From positions 3,611,001 to 3,675,000 of the forward strand of contig NZ_CP042910.1 in the NCBI RefSeq assembly GCF_008298035.1: a DNA stretch of 64,000 nucleotides. The letters run 5' to 3'. A program made the position numbers and the translations under genes. Position 1 is the first letter of the stretch; every line of letters begins with the position of its first letter. Source of the stretch: Gimesia maris (GTDB lineage Bacteria; Planctomycetota; Planctomycetia; Planctomycetales; Planctomycetaceae). Positions 53,734-63,642 of the stretch are shown piece after piece. The notes under the pieces are model-generated. The model was not told the DNA's origin. It saw only the letters and a program-made list of their open reading frames with translations, and searched no databases.

Positions 53734-56700
53734 ATGGGAAACAGCCAGATGAATGATGATGGTATCGAGGTTCTTGCAGAACAGAAAACCTTAAAGGTAT
53801 TACCAGATATCAAAATTATCCTGGAACTGATCAGCAAAGGGGTCTCTCTCAAAGATACCCTGAATACCCTGGTTGACTATATCGAAACAAACAGCAAGGA
53901 AATGATTTGTTCCATTCTATTGCTGGATGACGAAAATCAGCTCAGGCATGGTGCCGCCCCCAACTTGCCAGAAGACTATATTCGGAGTATTGATGGAACA
54001 AAAATTGGGCCGAACAAGGGATCATGTGGGACAGCCGCCTTTAGAAATCGACAGATTGTCGTCGCAGATATCGCAAACGATCCTTTATGGGAAGAATTTA
54101 AGGAACTGGCGCGAATCTATGATCTGCGCGCCTGCTGGTCTGCGCCGATCCACTCCTCAACGGGCGCCGTTCTGGGTACCTTCGCCATCTACTACCATAA
54201 ACCCTGCAGACCAAGTCAGTTTCATCTGCAGCTCATTGAGCAGGCTGTGTATCTGGCAGCGATTGCCATTGAACAAGCGAAGGTTGAAGAGAACCTGTTG
54301 AAAAGCGAACAGGAATCGCATCGATTGCGTGTCCAGTTAACAGAAGCGATCGAATCTCTGACGGAAGGATTCGCATTGTATGATGCCGATGACCGGCTGG
54401 TAATGTGTAATTCCAAGTTCCGCGAATTCTATGTGGAAAGCGCAGACATCCTGATCCCCGGGCAACGATTTGAAGATCATATCCGAATCTCCGCTCAAAG
54501 AGGGCAAATCGCGGATGCTGTGGGCAGAGAAGAAGAATGGGTTCGGGAGCGAGTAAAACAACATCAGAATCCAAAAGGTAGTTATCGGCAAAAACTGAGA
54601 AATGGTCGCTGGTTATTGATCTCGGAACAAAAAACGGCAGGAGGCGGGATTGCCGGTGTTCGAACTGATATTACCCGGCAGGTTTTATATGAAGAGGAGT
54701 TACGTACTTCATTTCATTTGATTGAATCGATTCGAAATCTGCTGGAGCATTACATTGTCGATTCGAATTCTGATCAGGTGTTTGAAGATCTATTGCTGAC
54801 CTTATTAAATACTTCAGACAGCGAGTTTGGATTTATCGCAGAAGTTCAGGAGTCAGATTCAACATCTTTTATAATTCGCGCCAGCAAACGGCGATCCGCA
54901 CAGGATGAATTACCGGGATTTCATACCGGTCCGCTTTCGGCAATATTGGAATCGGGGCATCTGAAAACTTTTTTTGATCAGATTGTGAAAAGTGGAGAAG
55001 CGGTTATCTCCTGTCAATCCGGTGAAGATTCGCGACTTGGCAGCCTGGCTCAAGATCTGTTTGAATCGGAATTGAATTCCTGTCTCGGGTTGCCGATTTA
55101 CTCACAGGGGAAACTGGCTGGAGTGGCGGTTATTGCAAACCGACCAGCGGGGTACGATGAAGAATATGTCGAATTTATTAAACCCCTGCTTATCACCGGC
55201 GGGACCTTAATCAAGGCTCATCGGGATGAAATCGTGCGAGTAAAAAACGAACGGGCTTTACAGATTTCTGAAGAACGTTTCTCAAAGATATTTCATTTGA
55301 ACCCGCTGGGTAAGGTGATCATCAATTTCAATACCGAACGATTGATTGATGTGAATGAGTCTTTTCTGATTACAGCCCGGTATGCACGTGAAGAGGTGAT
55401 AGGAAAAACAATTCATGAACTCAATCTATTTGCTGATACAGTTCGCTGGCAGGAAATCGTCGGCATCGCGCATAAAGAAGGGATGGTATACGATCAGGAA
55501 ACGTTACTTCAAACCAAAATCGGTGAAAAACGGTCCATCCAATGCTATGCCTGTTTAATCCAGACGGCCGGGGAACCCTTATTGCTGGTAATGTACAAAG
55601 ACCTTACTGAGCAGAAACATGCGAGGGAATTAAACAGGCAACTGCAGATTCAGCTGCAGCATGGTCAGAAAATGAAAGCAATCGGTCAATTGGCGGCTGA
55701 AGTGGCTCACGAGTTCAATAATATTCTCGTGGGGATTAATATGAATGCGGAACTGTTGCTAATGACAGCAGAAAACGAGTTACCTGAAGAATATCGCGGA
55801 CCGATACAGGAAATAAAAAATTCTGGTGAGCGTGCGACCGAACTGGTAAAGCAGATGTTGTCTTTCGGCCGAAAGAAAGTACCGAATACATCGTGGATTA
55901 ATCTGAACATGTTGATCACCGTTCATCAGAATATGTATCAGCGAATCCTGGGCGAAGCTATCAAACTTCAAGTGAACCTGGATTCGAATACAAAGCCTGC
56001 CTGGGCAGACGAAGCGGAAATAGAACAGGCCTTAATGAATCTGGTTGTCAATGCACGTGATGCGATGCCTGAGGGGGGAACGCTGGCAATCAGTACACAG
56101 AATGCTCTATTTACAGAAGATCAGATTGCTCGGGAGTATGGTACCCTTCCCGGTTCCTATTCGCAGATTTCCGTAATTGATAATGGCTGCGGCATGTCTG
56201 CAGAAACCGTAGAGCAGATCTTTGAACCATTCTTCACGACGAAACCGGCAGAGATGGGGACCGGGCTTGGGCTTTCCACAGTTTTCAGAGATATTTCCAA
56301 TAATGGGGGTTTTATCTCAGTGGAGAGTCAACTGGGACAAGGAACAGAATTCAGAATCTATCTCCCCCAGGATCAGGGAAAAACAGTAGAGGCAGAAAAT
56401 ATCGCTCCCGCTACTTCGCATGACCCGATTACCGGAGGCACTGAAACTCTGCTTGTCTGCGATGATGAGGAGTCTGTGCTTACCGTGGTATCAGCGCTAC
56501 TGGAAAAATTAGGTTACTCTGTCATTAAGGCGTTAGGTCCGAGTAAAGCAATCCAGGCAGCCAGATCCCACATCGGAAAAATCTCACTGTTATTAACCGA
56601 CTTTAATATGCCGGATATGAACGGACAGCAACTGGCGGAAGAGTTGACGCAACTCGATCCTGATCTGAAAGTCATCCTGTTATCGGGTATGATGGGTGAT

Positions 56701-56811
56701 ATTCTGGAATATGGCGACGATTTCGAATTGATCCAAAAACCGGCGAAAATCGGTCAGCTGGCTCAGAAAATTCGAAAAGTTCTGGGTGATACAGACAGAA
56801 GCGGATTCTGA
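53734..56811 (+). CDS. Hybrid sensor histidine kinase, GAF-PAS-GAF-PAS-HisKA-HATPase-REC
   Basis: 1,025 residues. First GAF about 28-180 (SCGTAAFRNRQIVVADIAND), PAS about 200-320 (GFALYDADDRLVMCNSKFREF), second GAF about 335-505, PAS about 515-635. HisKA with His near 660 in AAEVAHEFNNILVGI. HATPase with N box LVVNARDAMPEGG and G boxes DNGCGMS and GTGLGLSTVF. C-terminal receiver with Asp near 956 (LLLTDFNMPDMNGQQ) and IQKPAK. Cytoplasmic, no membrane helix. It stands alone with no adjacent regulator. Repeat copy I lies about 40 bp after its stop. Confidence 0.92.
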   Translation: MGNSQMNDDGIEVLAEQKTLKVLPDIKIILELISKGVSLKDTLNTLVDYIETNSKEMICSILLLDDENQLRHGAAPNLPEDYIRSIDGTKIGPNKGSCGTAAFRNRQIVVADIANDPLWEEFKELARIYDLRACWSAPIHSSTGAVLGTFAIYYHKPCRPSQFHLQLIEQAVYLAAIAIEQAKVEENLLKSEQESHRLRVQLTEAIESLTEGFALYDADDRLVMCNSKFREFYVESADILIPGQRFEDHIRISAQRGQIADAVGREEEWVRERVKQHQNPKGSYRQKLRNGRWLLISEQKTAGGGIAGVRTDITRQVLYEEELRTSFHLIESIRNLLEHYIVDSNSDQVFEDLLLTLLNTSDSEFGFIAEVQESDSTSFIIRASKRRSAQDELPGFHTGPLSAILESGHLKTFFDQIVKSGEAVISCQSGEDSRLGSLAQDLFESELNSCLGLPIYSQGKLAGVAVIANRPAGYDEEYVEFIKPLLITGGTLIKAHRDEIVRVKNERALQISEERFSKIFHLNPLGKVIINFNTERLIDVNESFLITARYAREEVIGKTIHELNLFADTVRWQEIVGIAHKEGMVYDQETLLQTKIGEKRSIQCYACLIQTAGEPLLLVMYKDLTEQKHARELNRQLQIQLQHGQKMKAIGQLAAEVAHEFNNILVGINMNAELLLMTAENELPEEYRGPIQEIKNSGERATELVKQMLSFGRKKVPNTSWINLNMLITVHQNMYQRILGEAIKLQVNLDSNTKPAWADEAEIEQALMNLVVNARDAMPEGGTLAISTQNALFTEDQIAREYGTLPGSYSQISVIDNGCGMSAETVEQIFEPFFTTKPAEMGTGLGLSTVFRDISNNGGFISVESQLGQGTEFRIYLPQDQGKTVEAENIAPATSHDPITGGTETLLVCDDEESVLTVVSALLEKLGYSVIKALGPSKAIQAARSHIGKISLLLTDFNMPDMNGQQLAEELTQLDPDLKVILLSGMMGDILEYGDDFELIQKPAKIGQLAQKIRKVLGDTDRSGF

Positions 56812-56854
56812 ATTTAATTCAGAATGGCACCCGAGGGAAAAGGGATATTGATCA

Positions 56855-56951
56855 GATTGACGTAGTCCATTTTTACTGTCGCGTCTTCAGGTTCATTTAG
56901 ACCGAGTATATTAAATTGAGAGACACTATGGTTAAATGTGATGAACTCTAG
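56855..56951 (+). repeat. Dispersed 95-bp palindromic repeat, copy I
   Basis: Forward copy: left end degenerate, stem TTTTACTGTCGCGTCTTC, core GGTTCATTTAGACCGAGTAT, right stem GAGAGACACTATGGTTAAAT and right end GTGATGAACTCTAG with CTAG at 56948-56951. It lies between the hybrid kinase and the methyltransferase gene. Confidence 0.85.
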
Positions 56952-57076
56952 ATCCTTCCGCTTTTGAATTCCATTGTCAGTGAACCTGCTGTCCTGAATT
57001 ATTGTCCTGATGCTGTCACAAGAGCAACTGTTGGATCAGGGCTACAGAGTTCAATGGCAGTTTAGGAATTGCAGAA

Positions 57077-57847
57077 ATGCCTGTCTGGGATGCGGATCAG
57101 TATTTGAAATATCAGCGTGAACGGACGCAGCCTGCCATCGATCTGGCGGCACGGGTGCGGCTGGAAGCCCCCCGGCGGATTGTTGATGTCGGCTGTGGTC
57201 CAGGAAACAGTACCGCGGTGCTGTCGAGACGCTGGCCTCAAGCGGAACTCAGCGGGCTGGACAGCTCGGCTGAGATGCTGGAAACCGCGCGGGAATCTCA
57301 GCCTGCGGTGCACTGGTTTCAGGTGGATATTTCCAGCTGGGAACCGGAAACGAAATATGATTTGATTTTTTCGAACGCGGTACTGCAGTGGGTGCCCGAC
57401 CATGAAGCGATCTTTCCTCGACTGATGAGCTTTCTGGTACCGGGAGGAGCTCTGGCCGTGCAACTACCGATGCATTATGACTCTCCCCTGCACTATCTTG
57501 TCAAGGAAGTCTCTGAGCGGCCGGAGTGGTCTGAGCAGACGGCAGAGGCGCGGCAGGCGCTGGGCTCTGAATCGCGATTATTTTATTACGACCTGCTGGC
57601 GCCTCAGAGTTCCGAACTGGAACTCTGGGAGACTGAGTACATCCATATCATGGAGAACGTGGAAGCGATTCTGGAATGGTTCCGCGGGACGGGACTCAGG
57701 CCCTACCTGCAAGCATTACCCGATGATCGCGACCGCGCCCGCTTCGAAACAGAATTACTGGAACGCTACAGAGCCGCCTATCCGCTCCAGGCAAATGGAA
57801 AAGTGCTGTTTCCGTTCAGGCGGTTATTTATTGTGTCGTATCGCTGA
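57077..57847 (+). CDS. tam: Trans-aconitate 2-methyltransferase
   Basis: 256 residues, the usual Tam length. The N-terminus WDADQYLKYQRERTQPAIDL matches the Tam signature W-x-P-x2-Y-L-x-F-x2-R-x-R-P-A. The SAM-binding motif VDVGCGPGNS is at 36-45, followed by GLDSSAEML and FSNAVLQWVPDH. It methylates trans-aconitate, an inhibitory isomer of a TCA intermediate, with S-adenosylmethionine in the cytoplasm. It stands alone between two unrelated genes. Confidence 0.92.
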   Translation: MPVWDADQYLKYQRERTQPAIDLAARVRLEAPRRIVDVGCGPGNSTAVLSRRWPQAELSGLDSSAEMLETARESQPAVHWFQVDISSWEPETKYDLIFSNAVLQWVPDHEAIFPRLMSFLVPGGALAVQLPMHYDSPLHYLVKEVSERPEWSEQTAEARQALGSESRLFYYDLLAPQSSELELWETEYIHIMENVEAILEWFRGTGLRPYLQALPDDRDRARFETELLERYRAAYPLQANGKVLFPFRRLFIVSYR

Positions 57848-57891
57848 GTTGTTTTGATCTGATCTATGGATAATTCTTTCAGGGAATCTGT

Positions 57892-58206
57892 GTGGTGAGT
57901 GGAATGGTATATGGAATCTTTCTGGTGCTGCTCTGTCTGTGGGCAACGGGGAGCCGGTGTCTGTCACAATTTGGTTTGAAAGTCGGGACTGTCTACCTTA
58001 CGGGAATCGTGTTTGGCTGTTTTGGGCTGATTTACCTGGTGGGCGTCTATTATAATTTCGGGCTGTATAACACAAATCGATTTTCACTGACAGTTTTCTC
58101 GATGTATCTGCTGGCTGCTGTAATAGTCAGTGTTATTCTGGTGAATCTGTCTGTGCTGACCGGATTATATCTGGGTGTTTTACGGATCAAACCATCATCC
58201 CGTTAA
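57892..58206 (+). CDS. Small three-helix membrane protein
   Basis: 104 residues from a GTG at 57892 (an ATG at 57904 is an alternative). Hydrophobic segments MVYGIFLVLLCLWATG, GTVYLTGIVFGCFGLIYLVG and FSMYLLAAVIVSVILVNL. Short basic end IKPSSR. No family recognised. It is convergent with the large lipoprotein gene. Confidence 0.55.
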   Translation: MVSGMVYGIFLVLLCLWATGSRCLSQFGLKVGTVYLTGIVFGCFGLIYLVGVYYNFGLYNTNRFSLTVFSMYLLAAVIVSVILVNLSVLTGLYLGVLRIKPSSR

Positions 58207-58245
58207 TACAAAAAACGTTTCATCGACGTTGATACCAGAGGCTTG

Positions 58246-61182
58246 TTATGGCTTTCTCGCAGTCAGCGGTTCCTCACGGTCCGGTTTTGTGGCGATAACT
58301 GGTTCTGCGTTCTGTGTCGAAACATTCTTTGCTGGAGAGGAGTCCGGCTGGGGGGCTGTCTCTGTTTGACGGCTGGTGCCTTTTACTTTGAGTCTATCGG
58401 TTTGAAATAACTGCTGACCTGAAGTATCTGTGATCGACAGAATCAGTGAGACTCTGGACTTCGGAAAATCGGCGGGAACCTGCCAGGAGAGCAGGCCCGT
58501 AGAAGAAACAGACATGCCTTCAGGCCCCGCCTCGAGTTGATATTTCACACCTCCCTGTTTCGATCTGACATCCAGCTGGCTGATCCAGTGCTTTCCGCGG
58601 ATGGCTGCTGACAGTGGATGTGAGACGGCAAACAGATAGTCCTGGTCCGACTGTTTCAGCAGATTTTCCAGGTTGATCTCGTGCAGAATCAGACTCTGAT
58701 TCGTAGCGGGGATTTGAATCAAAAGATTCTCGAAGGGCAAATACTGGAAATGTTTCGACAACGCCATCACATGCGGACCGGGAGCCTTTTGACGTTCACT
58801 GAAACTGAGGGTCGGGTTGACGCTGGTCAATTGAGCCAATGGGGTATTTGCCCCTTTAGAGTAGAGGTAAAGCTCTTTTTTCGTTTTGTTTTGTGGTTGT
58901 TTTTTTGCCATCAGATAAAAGCCGGGCTGCACGGAAGGGATGGGAATACTGCGTGGGTCGTCCCGGTTAATGGGAGTCATCTGTCGCGACATGAATCCGT
59001 GTGGTGTATACACGACTGAGCCGTCTGCACTGGGGAGCAGGACAAAGGGAGAGGGAATCTGCGTCGGATGGTTACTGACCTTCTGGTCTTCCAGAATCAG
59101 CACCCCCGCGGCTCCATAGGCGATCAGCGTCCCGTCAGCGGAGGCTTTGACGTGGTGCGGTTCAACAGAGATGCGCAGAGGATACGGCGACTGATACTTC
59201 CGTTTTCGCATCGCCTCAGGATTGAAGAAATGAACCTTCATCTTCCTCATGTCGTCGCCAGTAAACAGCACAAGGGGATCCGTGGAATCGTACCCCATTA
59301 CCAGGGCAGCGATCCGATCAGCAATGGGGGAAGTAACCTTGAGTTCGCGCTGAAAGGTCTTGAGATTCCAGCGTTCAAAAATCTGCCTGTCGCGCAACAG
59401 AATGATCAGATCATCTGCTCCAGCCGTGAACAGGATGTCGTCAGAATCAACGGGGATATATTTTACAACGGCTGATTTGTTCGTGTCGAAGACCGCCAGC
59501 TGATGCAGATCAAGAAGATGCAGAATCAGGTAACGTCCCCCGCCACCGACGACCAGATCATCAATGCTTCCCGGGAGGTTGACTGTCCGATGATGCGGTT
59601 CAGGCTGAGTTGGAGTGGCTTTTGGAATCGTCGCTTTTTGGTGAGTGCCAGGTTCAGGCTGATGTAGTGGAGATGGTTTTCCGGTAACGGAAGATGCTGT
59701 CTTGTTTTTTCGAATTTTCTGACCTTGGATTTCAATCTGCCAGGTCTGGAAAACTTCCTGCCCGGTTGCATCTTTAACTGAAAGTATGACCGTTTCTGTC
59801 TCCCGTTTGAATTCTACTGGGACTTGCCAGTTCAAGGTACCTTGTGGAGTAATCGTCATACCTTCCGGGCCGACTTCGATCGAGGTCTGAATCGGTAGCT
59901 GCTTTGCTTTGGCATTTAGCTGGTATTGGTAGAAGTCTCCCTGTTTTGCAGTATTCCTGGGTTGGCTGGTAATCAACAGATAATCAAGGGTCGACTTGTC
60001 CAGAGCCTGCTGCAGGTGAACCCGATGCAGGACAACCTGACTGTTGGTGGCGGGGAGGTAAGCCAGCAGATCCATATCGGGGAAATAATGCAGACGTACT
60101 ATCTGAGGAGTTTCTCCCACGAAGAAATCCTTGTGCCAGTCACGCCTGGAGATGGAAGGCACGACCTGGGGAATGGTAAGGAGTGGCCGGGGATCATGCT
60201 GCTGATGGATTGTAACATTCGGACTGTCGGCCCTGACTCGCATATACAGATTTCCGAGAGAAGCGGGAATCGCGCGAGAATGATTTTCCGCCAGAACTTG
60301 GTTGAGGGTGTTCGTATAAATTCCCGAGAAGGAATAGATCAGACTTCCGTCCGGGCCAGGCAGGCTGACTCCGAGATTTCGGTCCTGATAGAACCCCTGA
60401 ATCTGGTTTCGTTTGATGATGAGGTTTCCATAGCCGCTGTGTGATGCGATACCCGGGCGTGCGACTCCAAATACCGTGCCATCCGCGGAAGCATGCACGA
60501 TACAGTCGCGGGCATTGACGCCTTTGAACTTCCAGTCACTCCCACCGCGTTTCAGGTGGGCTGGTTCCAGAGTCTGCAGATCGAGAAAATTCTCTGCATT
60601 GACGGACATGTCTCCACGACAGAGAAAGATCGGGCCTGCTGAAGCAGAACCCATACTGATCTGAGAAACTTCTCCATTATTCAGCAGACGCGTCAATTCC
60701 AGCTGATGTGTCTGAAGATCAACGCGTTGTATTTTCTGCTGATCGCGGAGCACGACTACCAGTTTCTCAAGACCCGCGGTAAAGGCGATGTCATCGGACT
60801 CGACAGGCAGATATTCCGTCACGCGGGCTGCGGACACATCGAAGATCGCCAGCAACCGCAACTGGTCCAGATGAAAAATCAGATACCGTCCTGCTCCTCC
60901 GACGGCGACGGCACGACAGGTTCCCGGCATTTTTACTGTCAGCCGATCATCGGTCAACTCAGGATGTGAAATTGTTGAGAGACTGGCCTGATCCGCTTGA
61001 CTTGGTTCGGTTTTGATAACTTTGTGTGGAGAGAGTCGCTGTTCTTCGGTATTGGCAGAGGGTCCGTCAACGGGTATTACGCCACCCTGATTCTGTTGAA
61101 AGGCAGGTGCCGGATCAGATTTTTGGCAGGAACAGGAACTGAGGAGCAAAACCAACCCTATTCCCACTGGAGCGAATCGCAA
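58246..61182 (-). CDS. Large lipoprotein with tandem beta-propeller-like and Ig-like halves
   Basis: 978 residues. The start is a TTG at 61182, preceded by AAAGG eight bases away; no ATG is near. The signal ends in a lipobox LLSSC near residue 17, so the protein is a lipoprotein. Two homologous halves follow: RYLIFHLDQLRLLAIFD near residue 97 and RYLILHLLDLHQLAVFD near 550, each with a YLPVESDDI- or YIPVDSDDI-type strand, a LVVVLRDQQ- or LIILLRDRQ-type strand, and later a cadherin- or Ig-like block containing GPEGMTITPQGTLNW or GPEGMSVSSTGLLSW. The repeated strands suggest two beta-propeller-like modules with a C-terminal Ig-like module each. Family and role are unknown. Confidence 0.75.
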   Translation of the reverse strand: MRFAPVGIGLVLLLSSCSCQKSDPAPAFQQNQGGVIPVDGPSANTEEQRLSPHKVIKTEPSQADQASLSTISHPELTDDRLTVKMPGTCRAVAVGGAGRYLIFHLDQLRLLAIFDVSAARVTEYLPVESDDIAFTAGLEKLVVVLRDQQKIQRVDLQTHQLELTRLLNNGEVSQISMGSASAGPIFLCRGDMSVNAENFLDLQTLEPAHLKRGGSDWKFKGVNARDCIVHASADGTVFGVARPGIASHSGYGNLIIKRNQIQGFYQDRNLGVSLPGPDGSLIYSFSGIYTNTLNQVLAENHSRAIPASLGNLYMRVRADSPNVTIHQQHDPRPLLTIPQVVPSISRRDWHKDFFVGETPQIVRLHYFPDMDLLAYLPATNSQVVLHRVHLQQALDKSTLDYLLITSQPRNTAKQGDFYQYQLNAKAKQLPIQTSIEVGPEGMTITPQGTLNWQVPVEFKRETETVILSVKDATGQEVFQTWQIEIQGQKIRKNKTASSVTGKPSPLHQPEPGTHQKATIPKATPTQPEPHHRTVNLPGSIDDLVVGGGGRYLILHLLDLHQLAVFDTNKSAVVKYIPVDSDDILFTAGADDLIILLRDRQIFERWNLKTFQRELKVTSPIADRIAALVMGYDSTDPLVLFTGDDMRKMKVHFFNPEAMRKRKYQSPYPLRISVEPHHVKASADGTLIAYGAAGVLILEDQKVSNHPTQIPSPFVLLPSADGSVVYTPHGFMSRQMTPINRDDPRSIPIPSVQPGFYLMAKKQPQNKTKKELYLYSKGANTPLAQLTSVNPTLSFSERQKAPGPHVMALSKHFQYLPFENLLIQIPATNQSLILHEINLENLLKQSDQDYLFAVSHPLSAAIRGKHWISQLDVRSKQGGVKYQLEAGPEGMSVSSTGLLSWQVPADFPKSRVSLILSITDTSGQQLFQTDRLKVKGTSRQTETAPQPDSSPAKNVSTQNAEPVIATKPDREEPLTARKP

Positions 61183-61436
61183 GAGAGCCACCTTTCGAAC
61201 GCAGATGAGAATAACAGACAACTCAGGATAACGGTATGTACATTTTGTCATTCCTGAAGATGACTTTCAACCTTGGGTTGGAAAGAGCTGCAGAAACATA
61301 CGGTTTTTCTGCTAATCGGACTAATAGAACGAAGAAATGAAATGGACTTTGAATGCGTCATCCTGATTGATAACATTCCTGCTTGAGCCCCCATTGCAAA
61401 GCGGATATCGCATACTCAAACAGGAAAAGCCGGGTA

Positions 61437-62135
61437 ATGTCAGAGATCATAGATTGTCAACTGGAACAGGCAGGTTACCAGAAACTGTCGGCCCCCTTGC
61501 CTGCCTGTGCTTATGACGTTCTGGATGAGGTGCTCGACTCGGTTGTCCAGGAGAACTTTCGTCGGCGGCGCAATGGTACCCGTTACGCGATTCGGAATGC
61601 GCACCTCGCAGTGCCAGCTCTCAGGCCTCTGCTTGAGCACGGTGCACTGGTGGAATTGGCACGCGGAGTCCTGGGACAAACGGTTGCATTAGTCAGTGCG
61701 ACGCTGTTCGATAAACAACCCGGTGCGAACTGGTTTGTGCCGCCGCATCAGGATCTGTTCGTGCCAATTAGCGGTACAACAGATGATCTCCGCTGGACCA
61801 ACTGGTCAATCAAAGCGGGAGTCCAATACGTCGAACCGCCCGTCGAAGTGCAACGGGAACTGCTGGCGCTTCGATTACATCTGGATGCGTGCCCGGGTGT
61901 GAATGGGGCACTGGAAGTGGTGCCCGGCAGCCAGCATGAACGATTGGATGAAGATGCAGTGGCAGAGTTCGCTGAAAAGGCGTTTGAAGTCTGCCCTGCT
62001 GGTCCGGGGGAAGTGCTGCTGATGCGACCGCTGCTGGTGCACCGTTCCCGTGCTGCGAAACTGCCAGAGCGCCGCCGGGTGCTGCACGTGGTTTATTCTG
62101 CAACGGTGCCGCCCAAAGGGCTGGAGTGGACTTAA
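61437..62135 (+). CDS. Phytanoyl-CoA dioxygenase family protein
   Basis: 232 residues from the ATG at 61437, with AGGAA about ten bases away. It fits the Fe(II)/2-oxoglutarate-dependent PhyH family: FRRRRNGTRYAIRN, GANWFVPPHQDLFVPI with the H-x-D iron pair near 103-105, LRLHLDACPGVNGALEVVPGS, and the distal histidine in MRPLLVHRSRAA near 201 with an arginine two residues later. These enzymes hydroxylate various small substrates; the substrate is not predictable. It is divergent from the large lipoprotein gene. Confidence 0.87.
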   Translation: MSEIIDCQLEQAGYQKLSAPLPACAYDVLDEVLDSVVQENFRRRRNGTRYAIRNAHLAVPALRPLLEHGALVELARGVLGQTVALVSATLFDKQPGANWFVPPHQDLFVPISGTTDDLRWTNWSIKAGVQYVEPPVEVQRELLALRLHLDACPGVNGALEVVPGSQHERLDEDAVAEFAEKAFEVCPAGPGEVLLMRPLLVHRSRAAKLPERRRVLHVVYSATVPPKGLEWT

Positions 62136-62285
62136 GCCTTCAGGTCTCACCTGGTTTTTAGTGAAGTCTATTGAATAACATTAAATCAACTCTTGTGCTG
62201 TTCATATGAATCTATTCAAATGTTGTGATGGCAGGTGACGCGATTTGCAGCAAATTGATTCATTGAAAACAGTCAGGGAAACAGA

Positions 62286-63201
62286 GTGAAATTTCAATAC
62301 AATCTGGATGATGCCACTCATGATATAAAGCAGGCTTCCATCGCTGCGTTTCTTTCAGCGGCTATGAGTACCTTAGTCATCGTCGTTGCCATCGTCACTT
62401 CTGCGGAAGGCGTGTTCGGACCATTTGCTGATCCGATTAACTTCATCGATGTTGCCCTGGTGGTGGCGTGCTGGGTGGGACTCCGATTCTATTCGAGAAC
62501 TGCCGCAGTCACCCTCGTTATTTATTTCATATTAGCAAAAATCTTTATAATGCTGGAGAACGGGCGACCTTCGGGGCTTCTGTTTACCATGATCTGGCTT
62601 TACTTCTACTGGAAGGGCATTCGAGGCACCTTTGCCTACCACCGCTTAAGAAAAGAGGCGGATTCCAGTTACCGGTCCACACCTGTCTCGTTTTACTATT
62701 TCGTGATTCCTGTCGGGGGGATTGTTCTGAGTTTAATCATACTGGGAGTAAGCTTGTTCGGACTTGGGATTCTGGCTGAAAGTGGAACCTTCGTCTCTCC
62801 TGAAGTGACTGCAGGAGACAAGCTGTCAAAAAGCGACTTACAGTTGCTTCTGGATGAAGGAATCATCAGGCCGGATGAAACCGTTCTTTATTTTTATTCG
62901 ACGGGTCTGACTTCCATTTCAGATGACGGGAATCTGCTGACTGATCAACGTGTCGTTTCGTATGAAGAGAATCGAGGGAGTATTAGAGGTCTACGCAGCG
63001 AACTATGAAGATGTAACAGAGATCATTGTTGTGGAAGAGGGAAACTTCATCGATGATACGATAGTCGAAATCAATACGACGGATGACGATGTATTTCTCC
63101 TGTTTCTCTCTCCCCTGGATGAAGGTGACCAAACCTTTATTAATGAACTCAGAAGCAGAGTCCCGTCTAAGCCAGCCCAGGTAGAACAACTGACATTGTA
63201 A
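62286..63201 (+). pseudogene. Membrane protein with PH-like C-terminus, interrupted by a frameshift
   Basis: The GTG start at 62286 has AGGGA six bases upstream. The first 240 codons give four membrane helices (IAAFLSAAMSTLVIVVAIV, VIPVGGIVLSLIILGVSLFG and others) and a soluble part ending LLTDQRVVSYEEN, then a stop at 63008. The +1 frame from about 62960 continues in protein-like style (VLEVYAANYEDVTEI, VVEEGNFIDDTIVEI, FLLFLSPLDEGDQTF) to 63201 with no ribosome site of its own. One extra base near 62962-62975 would explain it. The joined product, about 305 residues, resembles a membrane protein with a bacterial PH-like domain. Sequencing error or a real mutation. Confidence 0.65.
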
Positions 63202-63260
63202 AAAAACGATAAATGAAAGCATGATTCGCATTGGCGATTCTGAATTTTTAGAGGTCGATT

Positions 63261-63602
63261 ATGACATCTGACGAGCGACAACTGGAAACAAAAACAAAAC
63301 CCAAAGGACTGCGACGCTGGTTTCTGGCAGGGTTTCTGATTGTATTTTTCGCAATGGGATTTTGGTTTAGGTTTACCGCGGTAGGTGGTCCGCCGGGGAC
63401 ACTGATGCAGGTGAACCTGTTCCAATTTTATTATTATGAAGCAGGAACCTGGCTTCGAAGTTCCGGTGAGCTGGCCGCGCTGATGCCAAGCCTTTCCCAT
63501 ATCTTGATGACACTCGGATTTCATCTGGTTTGCGCAGGAGTGGGGGCCGCCGTTTTTCTGGGGATTGGTTGGGGAATTCGAAAACTTCGCGGAGTTTCCT
63601 GA
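63261..63602 (+). CDS. Small membrane protein
   Basis: 113 residues from the ATG at 63261, with AGAGG six bases upstream. One helix near 20-38 (WFLAGFLIVFFAMGFWF) and another near 85-105 (LVCAGVGAAVFLGIGWG). The exposed middle contains FYYYEAGTWLRSSGELA. No family recognised. Same direction as its neighbours. Confidence 0.6.
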   Translation: MTSDERQLETKTKPKGLRRWFLAGFLIVFFAMGFWFRFTAVGGPPGTLMQVNLFQFYYYEAGTWLRSSGELAALMPSLSHILMTLGFHLVCAGVGAAVFLGIGWGIRKLRGVS

Positions 63603-63642
63603 TCGAACCTTTGAATCTGTTTATTCTCAGAAAGCAACAGTC

